DNA of 64,000 bases from Flavobacterium poyangense (GTDB taxonomy: Bacteria; Bacteroidota; Bacteroidia; Flavobacteriales; Flavobacteriaceae), in assembly GCF_011751075.1 (NCBI RefSeq), contig NZ_JAALLN010000002.1:140708-204707 (forward strand), read 5' to 3'. The notes below the pieces were generated by a model. It worked only from the letters and a program-made list of their open reading frames with translations, searched no databases and was not told the origin of the DNA. Both the position numbers and the translations under genes were made by a program. Shown here piece after piece: positions 24,509 through 33,498 of this stretch. Positions within the stretch are counted from its first letter, which is position 1; each line of letters begins with the position of its first letter.

Positions 24509-25534
24509 TTATATATTTGATTTAAATTGCTCTAAGAAACGAACATCATTCTCGTAGAACATACGAATATCACCAATTTGATACAGTAACATTGCAATAC
24601 GCTCTACTCCCATTCCGAAAGCAAAACCATTGTACTCATCAGGATTGATGTCGCAATTTTTAAGAACGTTAGGGTCTACCATTCCACATCCTCCAATTTC
24701 CAGCCAACCTGTTCCTTTTGTGATACGATAATCTGTTTCGGTTTTTAAACCCCAATAGATATCAATCTCGGCACTAGGTTCTGTAAAAGGGAAATAAGAC
24801 GGACGCAAACGAATTTTAGACTTACCGAACATTTCTTTTGTAAAATACAATAAGGTTTGTTTTAGGTCTGCAAAAGAAACGTTTTTGTCAATGTACAATC
24901 CTTCTACCTGGTGAAAGATACAGTGCGAACGTGATGAAATAGCTTCATTACGGAAAACACGCCCCGGAGAAATGGTACGGATTGGCGGTTTATGATTTTC
25001 CATATATCGTACCTGAACCGATGACGTATGCGTACGCAACAGCACATCAGGATTGGTCTGAATGAAAAAAGTATCCTGCATATCACGCGCCGGATGGTAT
25101 TCCGGTAGGTTTAAAGCCGTAAAATTATGCCAGTCGTCTTCGATTTCCGGCCCTTCAGAAACGTTAAAACCTATATTTGCAAAAATATCAATAATCTGAT
25201 TTTTAACAATCGAAATTGGATGGCGTGAACCAATGATTACAGGTTCAGCCGCACGTGTTAAATCTCCAAAAACACCTTTAGCTTCTTCTTTGCTCTCTAA
25301 TGATTCAACAATTGCTTTTACTTTATCCTCAGCAGCTGTTTTTAGTCCATTGATAACTTGTCCGAATTCTTTCTTCTGGTCATTTGGCACGTTTTTAAAT
25401 TCAGCAAAAAAGTCGTTTAAAACTCCCTTTTTTCCTAAGAATTTAATACGGAATGCTTCCAGCTCTGCTGCATTTTCTGTCGAAAACGCTTCTGCTTCGC
25501 CGATATACTCTTTTATCTTATCTATCATTTCCAT
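24509..25534 (-). CDS. pheS: Phenylalanine--tRNA ligase alpha subunit
   Basis: This 341-residue class II synthetase subunit charges tRNA-Phe together with PheT, which is not in the window. It has the N-terminal coiled coil (to about residue 90), motif 2 ([23 protein letters not shown]) near residue 195 and motif 3 ([15 protein letters not shown]) near residue 310. The start is either the ATG at 25534 or one two codons downstream. A -7 element lies 17 nt upstream of the first ATG. Separation from pheT is common in Bacteroidetes. Confidence 0.96.
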   Translation of the reverse strand: MEMIDKIKEYIGEAEAFSTENAAELEAFRIKFLGKKGVLNDFFAEFKNVPNDQKKEFGQVINGLKTAAEDKVKAIVESLESKEEAKGVFGDLTRAAEPVIIGSRHPISIVKNQIIDIFANIGFNVSEGPEIEDDWHNFTALNLPEYHPARDMQDTFFIQTNPDVLLRTHTSSVQVRYMENHKPPIRTISPGRVFRNEAISSRSHCIFHQVEGLYIDKNVSFADLKQTLLYFTKEMFGKSKIRLRPSYFPFTEPSAEIDIYWGLKTETDYRITKGTGWLEIGGCGMVDPNVLKNCDINPDEYNGFAFGMGVERIAMLLYQIGDIRMFYENDVRFLEQFKSNI

Positions 25535-25550
25535 TCTATAATTGAGGGAA

Positions 25551-25558
25551 CAAATTTA
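25551..25558 (-). promoter_or_regulatory. -7 element of pheS
   Basis: TAAATTTG on the minus strand, an exact consensus match a few bases upstream of the two candidate start codons. Confidence 0.55.
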
Positions 25559-25638
25559 GTCATTTTAGTTGAAAGTTAGCCGTTACAATCACAGTTTTAA
25601 GAATACAATTAGCGGAAAATTGTGACTTTAACTTAATT

Positions 25639-25995
25639 TTATTCAATTAACTTTCTTTCTAAAAAATAATTTACAATCGCTTCTTTCATCAAAACCGATT
25701 GTTCACCTGCCTTTAGAGGCGGTAATTCTTCTTTTACGCGGTAATGAGGCCAGCCTTCATCGTCGAAAAATTCAAATTCATAAAAGCCATAGGGCTCCAA
25801 CAATCGGCAAATAGCAATATGCATTAAATTTAATTTTTCATCTTTTTTGAATTCACGATGCACTTTTCCAAGTTCCTGAACTCCGATCAGATAAATAATA
25901 GAATCTAAATCAAGGTCTTCGCCTTGCGAAAATTGATTTGAAAGTATATCAACGAGCTTCTCCCAGCGCTCTTTTAGTTGTGTATCTCTGGACAT
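25639..25995 (-). CDS. Hypothetical protein, 118 aa
   Basis: I do not recognise a named domain. The protein is acidic and helical in appearance. It opens MSRDTQLKERWEKLVDILSNQFSQGEDLDLDSIIYLIGVQELGK and ends with a basic helix, YFLERKLIE. GFYEFEFFDDEGWPHYRVKEELPP in the middle is the most distinctive block. No signal peptide or membrane segment. It lies upstream of pheS on the same strand, and the 104-bp gap holds a pheS promoter. Its own likely -7 element is at 26097-26104. Confidence 0.72.
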   Translation of the reverse strand: MSRDTQLKERWEKLVDILSNQFSQGEDLDLDSIIYLIGVQELGKVHREFKKDEKLNLMHIAICRLLEPYGFYEFEFFDDEGWPHYRVKEELPPLKAGEQSVLMKEAIVNYFLERKLIE

Positions 25996-26096
25996 GTGTT
26001 ATATGATTTTAGATTGCAGATCTTAGATTTCAGATTGTTTTTGTAGAATCTTTTTTTTATCTAAAATCTACAATCTGAACTCTAAAATAAGAAATG

Positions 26097-26104
26097 CAAA
26101 GATA
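26097..26104 (-). promoter_or_regulatory. -7 element probably serving the 118-aa gene
   Basis: TATCTTTG on the minus strand, an exact consensus match about 100 nt upstream of the ATG at 25995. The leader between them contains an AAAATCT/AGATTTT inverted repeat at about 26010-26080. Confidence 0.4.
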
Positions 26105-26228
26105 GTAACTAGAAATACAACGCACTAAAGTTTTTATTCCACCGCAACACAACATAACATTCTACGCGCAAAAAATTGAACACGAATTGCACGAATTTGC
26201 ACGAATTATTTTTAAAACTTAGACATAA

Positions 26229-26574
26229 TTAACTCAAGTAACCGATTCGTTGTTTTACTTACAGCAAATAAAAGATAGATTAAAAATGAGTTTTACTAGC
26301 CAGAGATTTAGACATAAAACCTCATAATTTGTTACTGTGCTTCATCAATTCACACAAACTCTGTCACCCCCACGCCTACAAGTAACTAAAGCTTGCTCTT
26401 CTTTCACATTTCACATTTTACATTCTACATTTTACATTTTACATTCTACATTTTACATTCTACATTTTACATTCTACATTTTACATTCTACATTTTACAT
26501 TCTACATTTTACATTCTACATTCTACATTCTACATTTTACATTCTACATTTTTACAAACAGCAACTTGAATTAA
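26229..26574. repeat. Repeat element A with inverted termini, 346 bp
   Basis: It begins TTAACTCAAGTAAC and ends GCAACTTGAATTAA; the outer CAAGT/ACTTG parts of these ends are inverted copies. Element B at 55383-55636 has the same left end, an identical right end, and the same TTTCACATTTTACA words before the right end. No open frame with protein character lies inside. It fills most of the 25996-26684 gap. Confidence 0.55.
26405..26551. repeat. Heptamer tandem array, 21 units
   Basis: Twenty-one consecutive 7-bp units of the form YACATTY fit without a phase break. The first two are CACATTT and the rest alternate TACATTT and TACATTC. Such arrays vary in copy number by slippage. A frame through it translates to a repetitive Phe-Tyr-Ile-Leu-His string and is not a gene. 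Confidence 0.95.
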
Positions 26575-26650
26575 TTACCATTCAACAATCAAGTTCAGGT
26601 TTACCAATAATATCCTTCCTTGTTTAACAGTAATAATTTTAGAATTCCTC

Positions 26651-26658
26651 TATATTTG
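26651..26658 (+). promoter_or_regulatory. -7 element of the cvpA-like gene (TATATTTG)
   Basis: An exact TAnnTTTG match 26 nt before the ATG. Confidence 0.6.
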
Positions 26659-26684
26659 CGGCTTCATTAATCACAAATACGAAT

Positions 26685-27236
26685 ATGAGTTTTTTAGATA
26701 TTATTTTGGGTGCTCTTTTGGCTTTTAGTTTATACAAAGGCATCAAAAATGGACTTTTTGTAGAAATTGCTTCTTTTGTTTCTTTACTATTGGGAATTTA
26801 TTTAGCCATGAAATTCTCTTCTTTAATGAGAGACATTATTGCTAAACATGTAAGCTGGAATCCCACTAATATTCAGGTTACCGCTTTTATCCTGACTTTT
26901 ATTCTAGTAGTGGTTGGCGTTTATTTGTTAGCCAAATTTCTGACCGGAATTGCTGATTTTGCTCATCTGGGATTAGTTAATAAATTGGGTGGCGGTTTTT
27001 TCAGAATCTTAAAGACCATTCTTATTATAAGTATTGTTATCGCTCTTTTTGAAAAAATAAATTTCAATAACATCTTTGCAAAAAAAGAAACTTTAGACCG
27101 ATCTATTTTTTACAACCCTGTTAAAAAAGTAGCGGCCTTTGTCTATCCGTCTATTGAAAAATGGTACGATGCTTTTAAAGAGAATCACAAGGAAGATGCT
27201 AAAGAAAAGTCCTCAGCCGAATCTGAAAAAGAATAA
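26685..27236 (+). CDS. CvpA family membrane protein
   Basis: This 183-residue protein has four hydrophobic segments, at about 4-20, 25-45, 63-88 and 103-124, with SLYKGIKNGLFVEIASFVSLLLGIYLA, the conserved start of CvpA/colicin V production proteins. The C-terminal 40 residues are highly charged. CvpA proteins are linked to envelope integrity and, in E. coli, to colicin V export; the mechanism is not settled. It stands alone, with an AraC-type gene 94 bp downstream. Confidence 0.88.
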   Translation: MSFLDIILGALLAFSLYKGIKNGLFVEIASFVSLLLGIYLAMKFSSLMRDIIAKHVSWNPTNIQVTAFILTFILVVVGVYLLAKFLTGIADFAHLGLVNKLGGGFFRILKTILIISIVIALFEKINFNNIFAKKETLDRSIFYNPVKKVAAFVYPSIEKWYDAFKENHKEDAKEKSSAESEKE

Positions 27237-27330
27237 TTTTTTAGAAACATTTCAATCTCAGATATCTGACAGAAATAAATTATCTTGCCTACTATTTCCA
27301 ACATGAAATTTCACTAAAATTATTTAGAAT

Positions 27331-28431
27331 ATGTTGTATCTGGCAGGCATCATAATTACTGCTTTTTTGGTTTTTATTCTGATCAGTAAGAAAAACAAAA
27401 GCACCGCAGATAAGATTCTGGCCCTTTGGTTATTTTTTACGGGTTTTCATCTGTCATTATTTTATCTGCATTTTAATGACCATTACATCAAATTCCCTTT
27501 TTTACTGGGGCTTGAACTTCCTTTACCACTGATCCAAGGGCCTTTTTTGTATTTATACACCACAGCTTTAACCAGTCCGAATCAGAAAAGGAAATATGCT
27601 TTTTTACATTTCATACCGTTTCTGATTGCTTTTCTTGTTCTGATTCCATTTTTTAGTTTGCCTTTTGAAAAGAGAATAAGCATCTTTAAAAATGGCGGAA
27701 AGGGGTACGAAGACTTAATTACCATTTTATATGCTTCGATTTTACTTTCGGGAATTGTATATGCTTTTCTTTCTCTTAACAAACTTTCGAAACACCGAAA
27801 AAATATTACCGATCAATTCTCTTTTACAGAAAAAATCAATCTGACCTGGCTACGTTATCTGATTTTTGGCTTGGTTATTATTTGGCTCGTTGTCATTTTC
27901 TCCGACGATCGGTACATTTTTTCAGTCGTGGTCTTTTATCTTTTTTTCATTGGCTATTTCGGAATTAAACAGGTTGGCATTTTCACCAACCAGCCACTAC
28001 CTGTAAACAACCCTCCGGAAAAAATTTCTATTGAAAGTGAGCCAACTGAAAATCAACTGGAAAAAGTTAAATATGAAAAATCAGGTCTAGGTGCTGATGA
28101 ACTTCAATCCATTCATCAAAAGCTAACCGCCATGATGCAGAAAGAAAAACAGTTTAAAAACCCTGATTTAACTTTAACGGAACTATCCCAAACCCTTAAC
28201 GTACATCCAAACATTCTATCGCAGGTCATTAACTCTGTCGAGCAAAAAAATTTTTACGATTACATCAACTGTCACCGAGTTGAAGAATTCAAAAATCTGA
28301 TTCAACTACCCGAAAATCAAAAATACACTTTGCTTTCTTTGGCTTTCGAATGTGGGTTTAATTCTAAAACGGCCTTCAACCGCAATTTCAAAAAGGCAAC
28401 CGGAGTTTCTCCTTCAGAATATTTAAAATAA
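27331..28431 (+). CDS. AraC-type regulator with a seven-helix membrane domain
   Basis: This 366-residue protein has seven predicted membrane helices in its first 220 residues and a cytoplasmic AraC-type DNA-binding domain at about 260-366. The second helix-turn-helix ends SLAFECGFNSKTAFNRNFKKATGVSPSEYLK. It is a one-component membrane regulator, a common Bacteroidetes design. The signal is unknown. It lies directly upstream of a surface hydrolase and an outer-membrane protein on the same strand. A GC-rich palindromic site before the hydrolase is a plausible target. Confidence 0.9.
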   Translation: MLYLAGIIITAFLVFILISKKNKSTADKILALWLFFTGFHLSLFYLHFNDHYIKFPFLLGLELPLPLIQGPFLYLYTTALTSPNQKRKYAFLHFIPFLIAFLVLIPFFSLPFEKRISIFKNGGKGYEDLITILYASILLSGIVYAFLSLNKLSKHRKNITDQFSFTEKINLTWLRYLIFGLVIIWLVVIFSDDRYIFSVVVFYLFFIGYFGIKQVGIFTNQPLPVNNPPEKISIESEPTENQLEKVKYEKSGLGADELQSIHQKLTAMMQKEKQFKNPDLTLTELSQTLNVHPNILSQVINSVEQKNFYDYINCHRVEEFKNLIQLPENQKYTLLSLAFECGFNSKTAFNRNFKKATGVSPSEYLK

Positions 28432-28454
28432 AATAGAACCACCTTACAAGTTGG

Positions 28455-28486
28455 GGCGACCCGTAGCGTCATACGGCACATCTTTG
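28455..28486 (+). promoter_or_regulatory. Candidate AraC-type operator and promoter before the hydrolase gene
   Basis: A strikingly GC-rich block in A/T-rich spacer contains CCGTA (28461-28465) and TACGG (28472-28476) as an inverted pair. It is followed by CATCTTTG at 28479-28486, one base from the TAnnTTTG consensus. Control by the adjacent AraC-type protein is inferred. Confidence 0.4.
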
Positions 28487-28508
28487 CAGAAATTTAAAAA
28501 ATTATGCC

Positions 28509-29501
28509 ATGAAAAGTACCGTAATTTATTCGCTGACATTCGCTGTTTCCGTATTTCTTTTTTTCGGATGCGAACAGGGGAATGAACTTAATGAACCCGG
28601 AAATCTGGTTCCAAAAACCGTTGATCAGGACAACTCTCTTCCTTCCATTTTTGTAAATGGAACACAATTACATGCCGAAACTTTCGGAAATCCCAACAAT
28701 CCGATGCTTGTTTTTTTACATGGCGGTCCCGGTTCGGATTACCGAAATGGTCTCAACGCCAAACAACTTGCCAACGATGGTTATTATGTGATATTCTATG
28801 ATCAAAGAGGTTCCGGATTATCTAAAAGACATGATAAAAAAAGTTATTCCATACCCTTATTTTTAGAAGATCTTACCGAGGTTATCAAGTATTACAAAAC
28901 CGGCCCCAATCAGAAAATTTTCCTGTTTGGACATTCCTGGGGTGCGATGCTTGCCGCAGCCTACGTTAATTCTTATCCTGAGCAAATTGATGGTGTTATC
29001 CTTGCCGAGCCGGGTGGTCTTAACAAAAAACTACTGGATGACTATGGTGAAATGAGCCGAAAAATGGATTTGTTTTCTGAAACTACAAGCAATTTATTAT
29101 ACATCGATCAGTTCTTGACCGGCAAAGAAAACCAACACGAGCTACTCGATTACAAATTCGCACTTTCGACAAATTTCTCCTATGCCAAAGGCAATAAAGA
29201 AGGCATCCCCGGACCGTCACCATTCTGGCGAATTGGAACTGCTGTTTTGGAAAGCCTTGCAGACATTGCTAAAAATGACGGTTTTGACTTTACTACAAAT
29301 CTCAAGCAATACCAGCCTCCGGTCCTGTTTTTATACGGTGACCTTAATCAATCTTACGGATTTGGTTTTGCGCAAAAAGAGGCCGCCTTTTTTAATACCG
29401 CAACAATTGCAGAAGTAAAAGGTACGGGTCATGAAATGATTTACTTCAAATGGGAAAACGTCCATCCGTTAGTTCTGAATTATTTAAATGCTTTAAAATA
29501 G
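28509..29501 (+). CDS. Alpha/beta hydrolase lipoprotein, proline iminopeptidase-like
   Basis: This 330-residue protein has a lipoprotein signal ending LFFGC (Cys at about residue 21). Its alpha/beta-hydrolase fold has the oxyanion motif HGGPGSD near residue 75, FYDQRGSG near 98 and the nucleophile elbow GHSWGAML near 140. A late Asp (YGDLNQS) and His (GTGHEMIY) complete the triad. These are marks of the S33 family, which includes proline iminopeptidases and related esterases. It is surface-exposed or periplasmic by its signal. It follows the AraC-type gene and precedes a barrel-like protein by 7 bp. Confidence 0.9.
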   Translation: MKSTVIYSLTFAVSVFLFFGCEQGNELNEPGNLVPKTVDQDNSLPSIFVNGTQLHAETFGNPNNPMLVFLHGGPGSDYRNGLNAKQLANDGYYVIFYDQRGSGLSKRHDKKSYSIPLFLEDLTEVIKYYKTGPNQKIFLFGHSWGAMLAAAYVNSYPEQIDGVILAEPGGLNKKLLDDYGEMSRKMDLFSETTSNLLYIDQFLTGKENQHELLDYKFALSTNFSYAKGNKEGIPGPSPFWRIGTAVLESLADIAKNDGFDFTTNLKQYQPPVLFLYGDLNQSYGFGFAQKEAAFFNTATIAEVKGTGHEMIYFKWENVHPLVLNYLNALK

Positions 29502-29508
29502 TCACAAA

Positions 29509-30183
29509 ATGAAAATGACATCAATAATTACCGCTCTCTTACTTTGGATCTTGAGTTTTACGACAGTCCACTCTCAAACCATCAACTGGAAAAATCTGAA
29601 AAAGGAGGAAAAACACATCCTAAATGCCTCTATCGGATGGGAACACAGTCTGGTTTACGGAATTGCTTATGGCTATAAACTAAAAACTAAATTACCAATT
29701 GTCATTGATGCCTCCTTTTCTATTCCGTCGGGTGAAACTGTTTTTGATGATTTCAAAACCAAAATTGGCGGACAGGTCAATGTCTATCAAATCAATAATT
29801 TCTATTTTAGTGCAGCTGTGCACGGTATTTACCGACGTTTTGAAAATCCTTTGGCCACACTGCAAAATTTTGGTGCTGATGCAACTGCCGTAATTGGTTA
29901 TTACAAACCCAAATGGTTTACCGCCATAGAATTTGGTTTTGATAAAGCGATCGTCACCCATTTTAAACACAGCGAAATCTATCGGGAAGTATATCCAGAA
30001 GTAAAAGATGGATGGTACGAACCTTCTACAGGAGGAAATTTCAATTACGGAATACAAGCCGGTTACTCTTTTAATCAAAGTGATATCACGCTAAGATTAG
30101 GAAAAATCATAACGCAGGATTTTAAAACCGTACCTATGGTTCCTTTTTATCTACAATTAGGATACAATTACAAACTTGATTAA
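29509..30183 (+). CDS. Predicted outer-membrane beta-barrel protein, 224 aa
   Basis: I cannot name a specific family. The protein has a signal peptide ending TVHSQ (about residue 23). The mature part consists of alternating aromatic/polar strands: HILNASIGWEHSLVYGIAYGYKL, FYFSAAVHGIYRRF, WFTAIEFGFDKA and FYLQLGYNYKLD at the end. This pattern fits a small barrel of about 8-10 strands. It is the last gene of the AraC/hydrolase module and is followed by a strong hairpin terminator. Confidence 0.7.
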   Translation: MKMTSIITALLLWILSFTTVHSQTINWKNLKKEEKHILNASIGWEHSLVYGIAYGYKLKTKLPIVIDASFSIPSGETVFDDFKTKIGGQVNVYQINNFYFSAAVHGIYRRFENPLATLQNFGADATAVIGYYKPKWFTAIEFGFDKAIVTHFKHSEIYREVYPEVKDGWYEPSTGGNFNYGIQAGYSFNQSDITLRLGKIITQDFKTVPMVPFYLQLGYNYKLD

Positions 30184-30212
30184 TTTTTTTTATTACAAAC
30201 CCTTTTATAAAC

Positions 30213-30249
30213 AAACCCTACAGGTTTTTGAAACCTGTAGGGTTTAAAA
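30213..30249 (+). terminator. Hairpin terminator after the barrel-protein gene
   Basis: AAACCCTACAGGTTT (30213-30227) pairs perfectly with AAACCTGTAGGGTTT (30231-30245). A similar hairpin, with CCCGACAG in place of CCCTACAG, follows the WYL regulator at 33441, so the sequence is reused. Confidence 0.75.
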
Positions 30250-30359
30250 ATTCGATAAAATCAACTAAAAAAGTACTCCGATTTGAGTTTTATTAAACAT
30301 TTTAATTCCTTCAATTCAACTATCAAACGACAACGATTCCAGAATCCAAAACTTTGCGC

Positions 30360-30367
30360 TATCTTTG
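30360..30367 (+). promoter_or_regulatory. -7 element of lepA (TATCTTTG)
   Basis: An exact consensus match about 90 nt before the lepA ATG, leaving a leader of roughly 80 nt. Confidence 0.5.
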
Positions 30368-30456
30368 CGCTTTAATAACACGCTCTAAAGCAATTGCTCC
30401 GGTGCAGGTTTTACAAAAAAAATACTTAAACTCGTTTAGAGAATTGACATATTAAA

Positions 30457-32253
30457 ATGAAGAAGATACGTAACTTTTGCATTATTGCACACATTGACCA
30501 CGGTAAAAGTACATTGGCAGACCGTTTACTTGGTGCCACACAAACGGTAACAGCTCGTGAAGAAAAAGCACAATTGCTTGACAACATGGATCTGGAACGT
30601 GAGCGTGGAATCACCATTAAAAGTCACGCCATTCAGATGGAATACACGTATAAAGGAGAAGAATATATTTTAAATTTAATTGACACTCCCGGTCACGTTG
30701 ACTTCTCTTATGAAGTTTCCCGATCTATTGCGGCCTGTGAAGGAGCCCTTTTGATTGTGGATGCTGCACAAAGTATTCAGGCACAAACAATTTCAAACTT
30801 ATACTTAGCTTTAGAAAATGACCTGGAAATTATTCCGGTTTTAAATAAAGTAGATTTACCAAGTGCTAATCCTGAAGAAGTTAGCGATGATATTATTGAT
30901 TTACTGGGATGTAAATTAGAAGACATTATACATGCTTCGGGAAAAACAGGTTTTGGTGTTGAAAACATTTTGGCGGCCATTATCGAAAAAATTCCGGCTC
31001 CAAAAGGAAATCCTGATGAACCCTTACAGGCTTTGATTTTTGATTCGGTTTATAATCCGTTTCGTGGAATCGAAGTAATCTTCAGAGTCGTAAATGGTGA
31101 AATCAAAAAAGGGCAAAAAATTAAATTCATGGCAACCGACAATGAATATTTTGCTGACGAAATCGGGACTTTAAAATTAAATCAGGTTCCTAAAAGTGTT
31201 GTTTCTGCCGGAGACGTTGGTTATTTGATTTCAGGAATTAAAGAAGCGCGCGAAGTAAAAGTAGGAGATACTATTACCGATGCAAAAGTTCCTACAACAA
31301 ATATGATTACCGGTTTTGAAGATGTAAAACCAATGGTATTCGCAGGAATTTATCCTGTTGACACAGAGGATTACGAAGATTTGCGTTCGTCTATGGAAAA
31401 ATTGCAGCTTAACGATGCTTCTCTGGTTTTTAGTGCTGAAAGTTCCGCTGCCTTAGGCTTTGGTTTCCGTTGCGGATTCTTAGGAATGCTTCATATGGAA
31501 ATTATTCAGGAACGTTTAGAGCGTGAGTTCGATATGACTGTAATCACAACAGTTCCGAACGTTTCGTATCTGGCTTATACCAAAAAAGAGCCTGAAACTC
31601 CACTTATCGTAAACAATCCTTCCGATTTACCGGAACCATCAAAATTAGATCGTGTCGAAGAACCTTTCATAAAAGCTACAATTATTACCAAAGCGGATTT
31701 CGTTGGAAACGTAATGAGTTTGTGTATCGAAAAACGTGGTCAAATTACTAACCAAACGTATTTGACAACAGAACGTGTTGAATTGAATTTCGACATGCCG
31801 TTGGCAGAGATTGTATTCGATTTTTACGATCGTTTAAAAACAGTTTCTAAAGGTTATGCTTCTTTTGACTACTCTCCTATCGGAATGAGAACTTCAAAAT
31901 TAGTAAAACTGGATGTCCTTCTAAATGCTCAAACGGTTGATGCGCTTTCTGCATTGATCCACGAAGACAACGCTTATAATATCGGTAAAAAAATGACCGA
32001 GAAATTACGTGAGTTAATTCCAAGACAACAATTTGACATTCCGATTCAGGCAGCAATTGGAGCTAAAATTATTGCCCGTGAGACTATTAAAGCACTTCGT
32101 AAAGACGTTACCGCAAAATGTTATGGTGGAGATATCTCCCGTAAACGTAAATTGCTTGAAAAACAGAAAAAAGGTAAAAAACGTATGAGACAGGTAGGAA
32201 ACGTTGAGATTCCTCAGGAGGCGTTTATGGCTGTTTTGAAACTTAACGACTAA
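30457..32253 (+). CDS. lepA: Elongation factor 4 (LepA)
   Basis: This 598-residue translational GTPase acts on ribosomes, back-translocating them or assisting initiation under stress. GTPase motifs are clear: AHIDHGKST (G1, residues 10-18), ERGITIK (G2), DTPGHVDF (G3) and NKVDLP (G4). The LepA-specific C-terminal domain ends with [26 protein letters not shown]. Length is standard. It is transcribed alone from its own promoter to a strong terminator. Confidence 0.97.
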   Translation: MKKIRNFCIIAHIDHGKSTLADRLLGATQTVTAREEKAQLLDNMDLERERGITIKSHAIQMEYTYKGEEYILNLIDTPGHVDFSYEVSRSIAACEGALLIVDAAQSIQAQTISNLYLALENDLEIIPVLNKVDLPSANPEEVSDDIIDLLGCKLEDIIHASGKTGFGVENILAAIIEKIPAPKGNPDEPLQALIFDSVYNPFRGIEVIFRVVNGEIKKGQKIKFMATDNEYFADEIGTLKLNQVPKSVVSAGDVGYLISGIKEAREVKVGDTITDAKVPTTNMITGFEDVKPMVFAGIYPVDTEDYEDLRSSMEKLQLNDASLVFSAESSAALGFGFRCGFLGMLHMEIIQERLEREFDMTVITTVPNVSYLAYTKKEPETPLIVNNPSDLPEPSKLDRVEEPFIKATIITKADFVGNVMSLCIEKRGQITNQTYLTTERVELNFDMPLAEIVFDFYDRLKTVSKGYASFDYSPIGMRTSKLVKLDVLLNAQTVDALSALIHEDNAYNIGKKMTEKLRELIPRQQFDIPIQAAIGAKIIARETIKALRKDVTAKCYGGDISRKRKLLEKQKKGKKRMRQVGNVEIPQEAFMAVLKLND

Positions 32254-32286
32254 AGTTTTTTAGAATATAGAAAATAGAATATAGAT

Positions 32287-32320
32287 AAAACCTGACAACT
32301 TTCGCTGTCAGGTTTTTTTT
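32287..32320 (+). terminator. Intrinsic terminator of lepA
   Basis: AAAACCTGACA (32287-32297) pairs with TGTCAGGTTTT starting at 32306, followed by a run of T. Confidence 0.9.
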
Positions 32321-32340
32321 GCTTTTTAGTTGTGTTTTTT

Positions 32341-32384
32341 AATCTCAGAACCTCAGCAACTCAGAACCTTACTAACTTTAAAAA
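32341..32384 (+). repeat. 44-bp direct repeat, copy 1
   Basis: It shares 39 of 44 bases with copy 2 at 32436-32479. The common core is AGAACCTCAGCAACTCA. The two copies are 95 bp apart, on the same strand. Confidence 0.8.
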
Positions 32385-32427
32385 TAACCCAATACCAAAA
32401 GTTGTTGGCTTTTCTGTTTTTGAGCTG

Positions 32428-32435
32428 TATATTTG
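32428..32435 (+). promoter_or_regulatory. -7 element of the WYL regulator gene (TATATTTG)
   Basis: An exact consensus match ending one base before repeat copy 2, so copy 2 forms the entire leader of the WYL regulator mRNA. Confidence 0.6.
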
Positions 32436-32479
32436 AATCTTAGAACCTCAGCAACTCAAAACCTAAGTAACTTCAAAAA
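32436..32479 (+). repeat. 44-bp direct repeat, copy 2, forming the 5' leader of the WYL regulator
   Basis: It matches copy 1 at 39 of 44 positions. It lies between the -7 element and the ATG at 32481. It can be read as an in-frame N-terminal extension, but its repeat nature argues that it is not coding. Confidence 0.75.
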
Positions 32480-32480
32480 A

Positions 32481-33440
32481 ATGGACGAAACCCCAAAACG
32501 ATTTGACCGCATTGTCGCCATTCTGATTCAATTGCAATCTAAGAAAATTGTAAAAGCACAGGAATTGGCTGATCGTTTTGAAGTCAGTTTAAGAACTATT
32601 TACCGCGACATTCGTACGCTCGAAGCATCGGGAGTACCCATATACAGTGAAGCCGGAGTTGGATATGCTTTAATGGACGGTTACCGATTACCACCCGTCA
32701 TGTTTACACGCGAAGAAGTCAGCAGCTTTATAGCTGCCGAAAAACTAATGCAGAAATTCACCGATCCTTCTCTCGGAAGTCATTATGCCTCGGCGATGTA
32801 TAAGTTAAAATCTGTTTTGAGAAGTACCGACAAAGACTGGCTTTCGAACATCGAATCAAAAATCCTGATGCATGCTTCGGAGCCTTTGTTTAATGACAAT
32901 TCTCCAAATACTTTAGCACTATTGTTTGAAAGTATTGCCGAAAAAAGACAAATTCAATTGTCCTACAAAACAATAGAATCGGAAGAAGCAAGTCATCGGA
33001 ACATAGAGCCGGTTGGTCTTTTTCATGAAAACAGTAATTGGTACTTTTTAGGTTATTGCCATTTGCGAAAAGACTATCGCCAGTTTCGAACAGACCGGAT
33101 TCAGAATATTAAAAAGACAGAATTAAAATTTACTCTCGAACACGGTCCACTGGAAACTTATTTAACAAAAAAGGATCAACAAAAAACAACTACAAAAATC
33201 CGAATTCTGGTTCCAAAAAAGATTTCCGGTTATCTTCGTCACGAACAAAAATACCATGGTTATGTTTCGCAAAAAGAAGTCGACGGACAAATCGAAATGA
33301 CCTTTATGTCCTGCGACATCGAAAATGGTTTTCCGCGTTGGTTTTTAATGTTTGGAGATTATGCCAAAATCCTGGAACCTGAAATACTAAAAACAAAAGT
33401 ACTGGAACTACTGGAGATTAATAAAAAACGTCTTTTATAA
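32481..33440 (+). CDS. YafY-like WYL-domain transcriptional regulator
   Basis: This 319-residue protein has a DeoR-type winged helix at the N-terminus (RFDRIVAILIQLQSKKIVKAQELADRF, then SLRTIYRDIRTLEASGVPIYSE). A WYL domain follows from about residue 130, where the signature reads NWYFLGYCHLRKDYRQFRTDRI. The ATG at 32481 is preferred over an upstream in-frame codon because that stretch is a repeat next to the promoter. Regulators of this type are often adjacent to DinB-like genes and bind TGACA-N6-TGTCA-like sites; such a site lies upstream of the nearby minus-strand DinB gene at 34585-34600. Confidence 0.9.
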   Translation: MDETPKRFDRIVAILIQLQSKKIVKAQELADRFEVSLRTIYRDIRTLEASGVPIYSEAGVGYALMDGYRLPPVMFTREEVSSFIAAEKLMQKFTDPSLGSHYASAMYKLKSVLRSTDKDWLSNIESKILMHASEPLFNDNSPNTLALLFESIAEKRQIQLSYKTIESEEASHRNIEPVGLFHENSNWYFLGYCHLRKDYRQFRTDRIQNIKKTELKFTLEHGPLETYLTKKDQQKTTTKIRILVPKKISGYLRHEQKYHGYVSQKEVDGQIEMTFMSCDIENGFPRWFLMFGDYAKILEPEILKTKVLELLEINKKRLL

Positions 33441-33479
33441 ACAAAACCCGACAGGTTTTTGAAATCTGTCGGGTTTTGT
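33441..33479. terminator. Bidirectional hairpin terminator between the WYL regulator and a DinB-like gene
   Basis: ACAAAACCCGACAG (33441-33454) pairs perfectly with CTGTCGGGTTTTGT (33466-33479). It starts immediately after the WYL regulator stop. Confidence 0.8.
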
Positions 33480-33498
33480 TTATAATCGTATATAATAA

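Noticed and set aside
26337..26627. A 96-codon plus-strand frame with repeated Phe-Tyr-Ile-Leu-His
   Set aside because: It is a translation of the TACATTY array; the composition is set by the repeat and there is no promoter or family resemblance.
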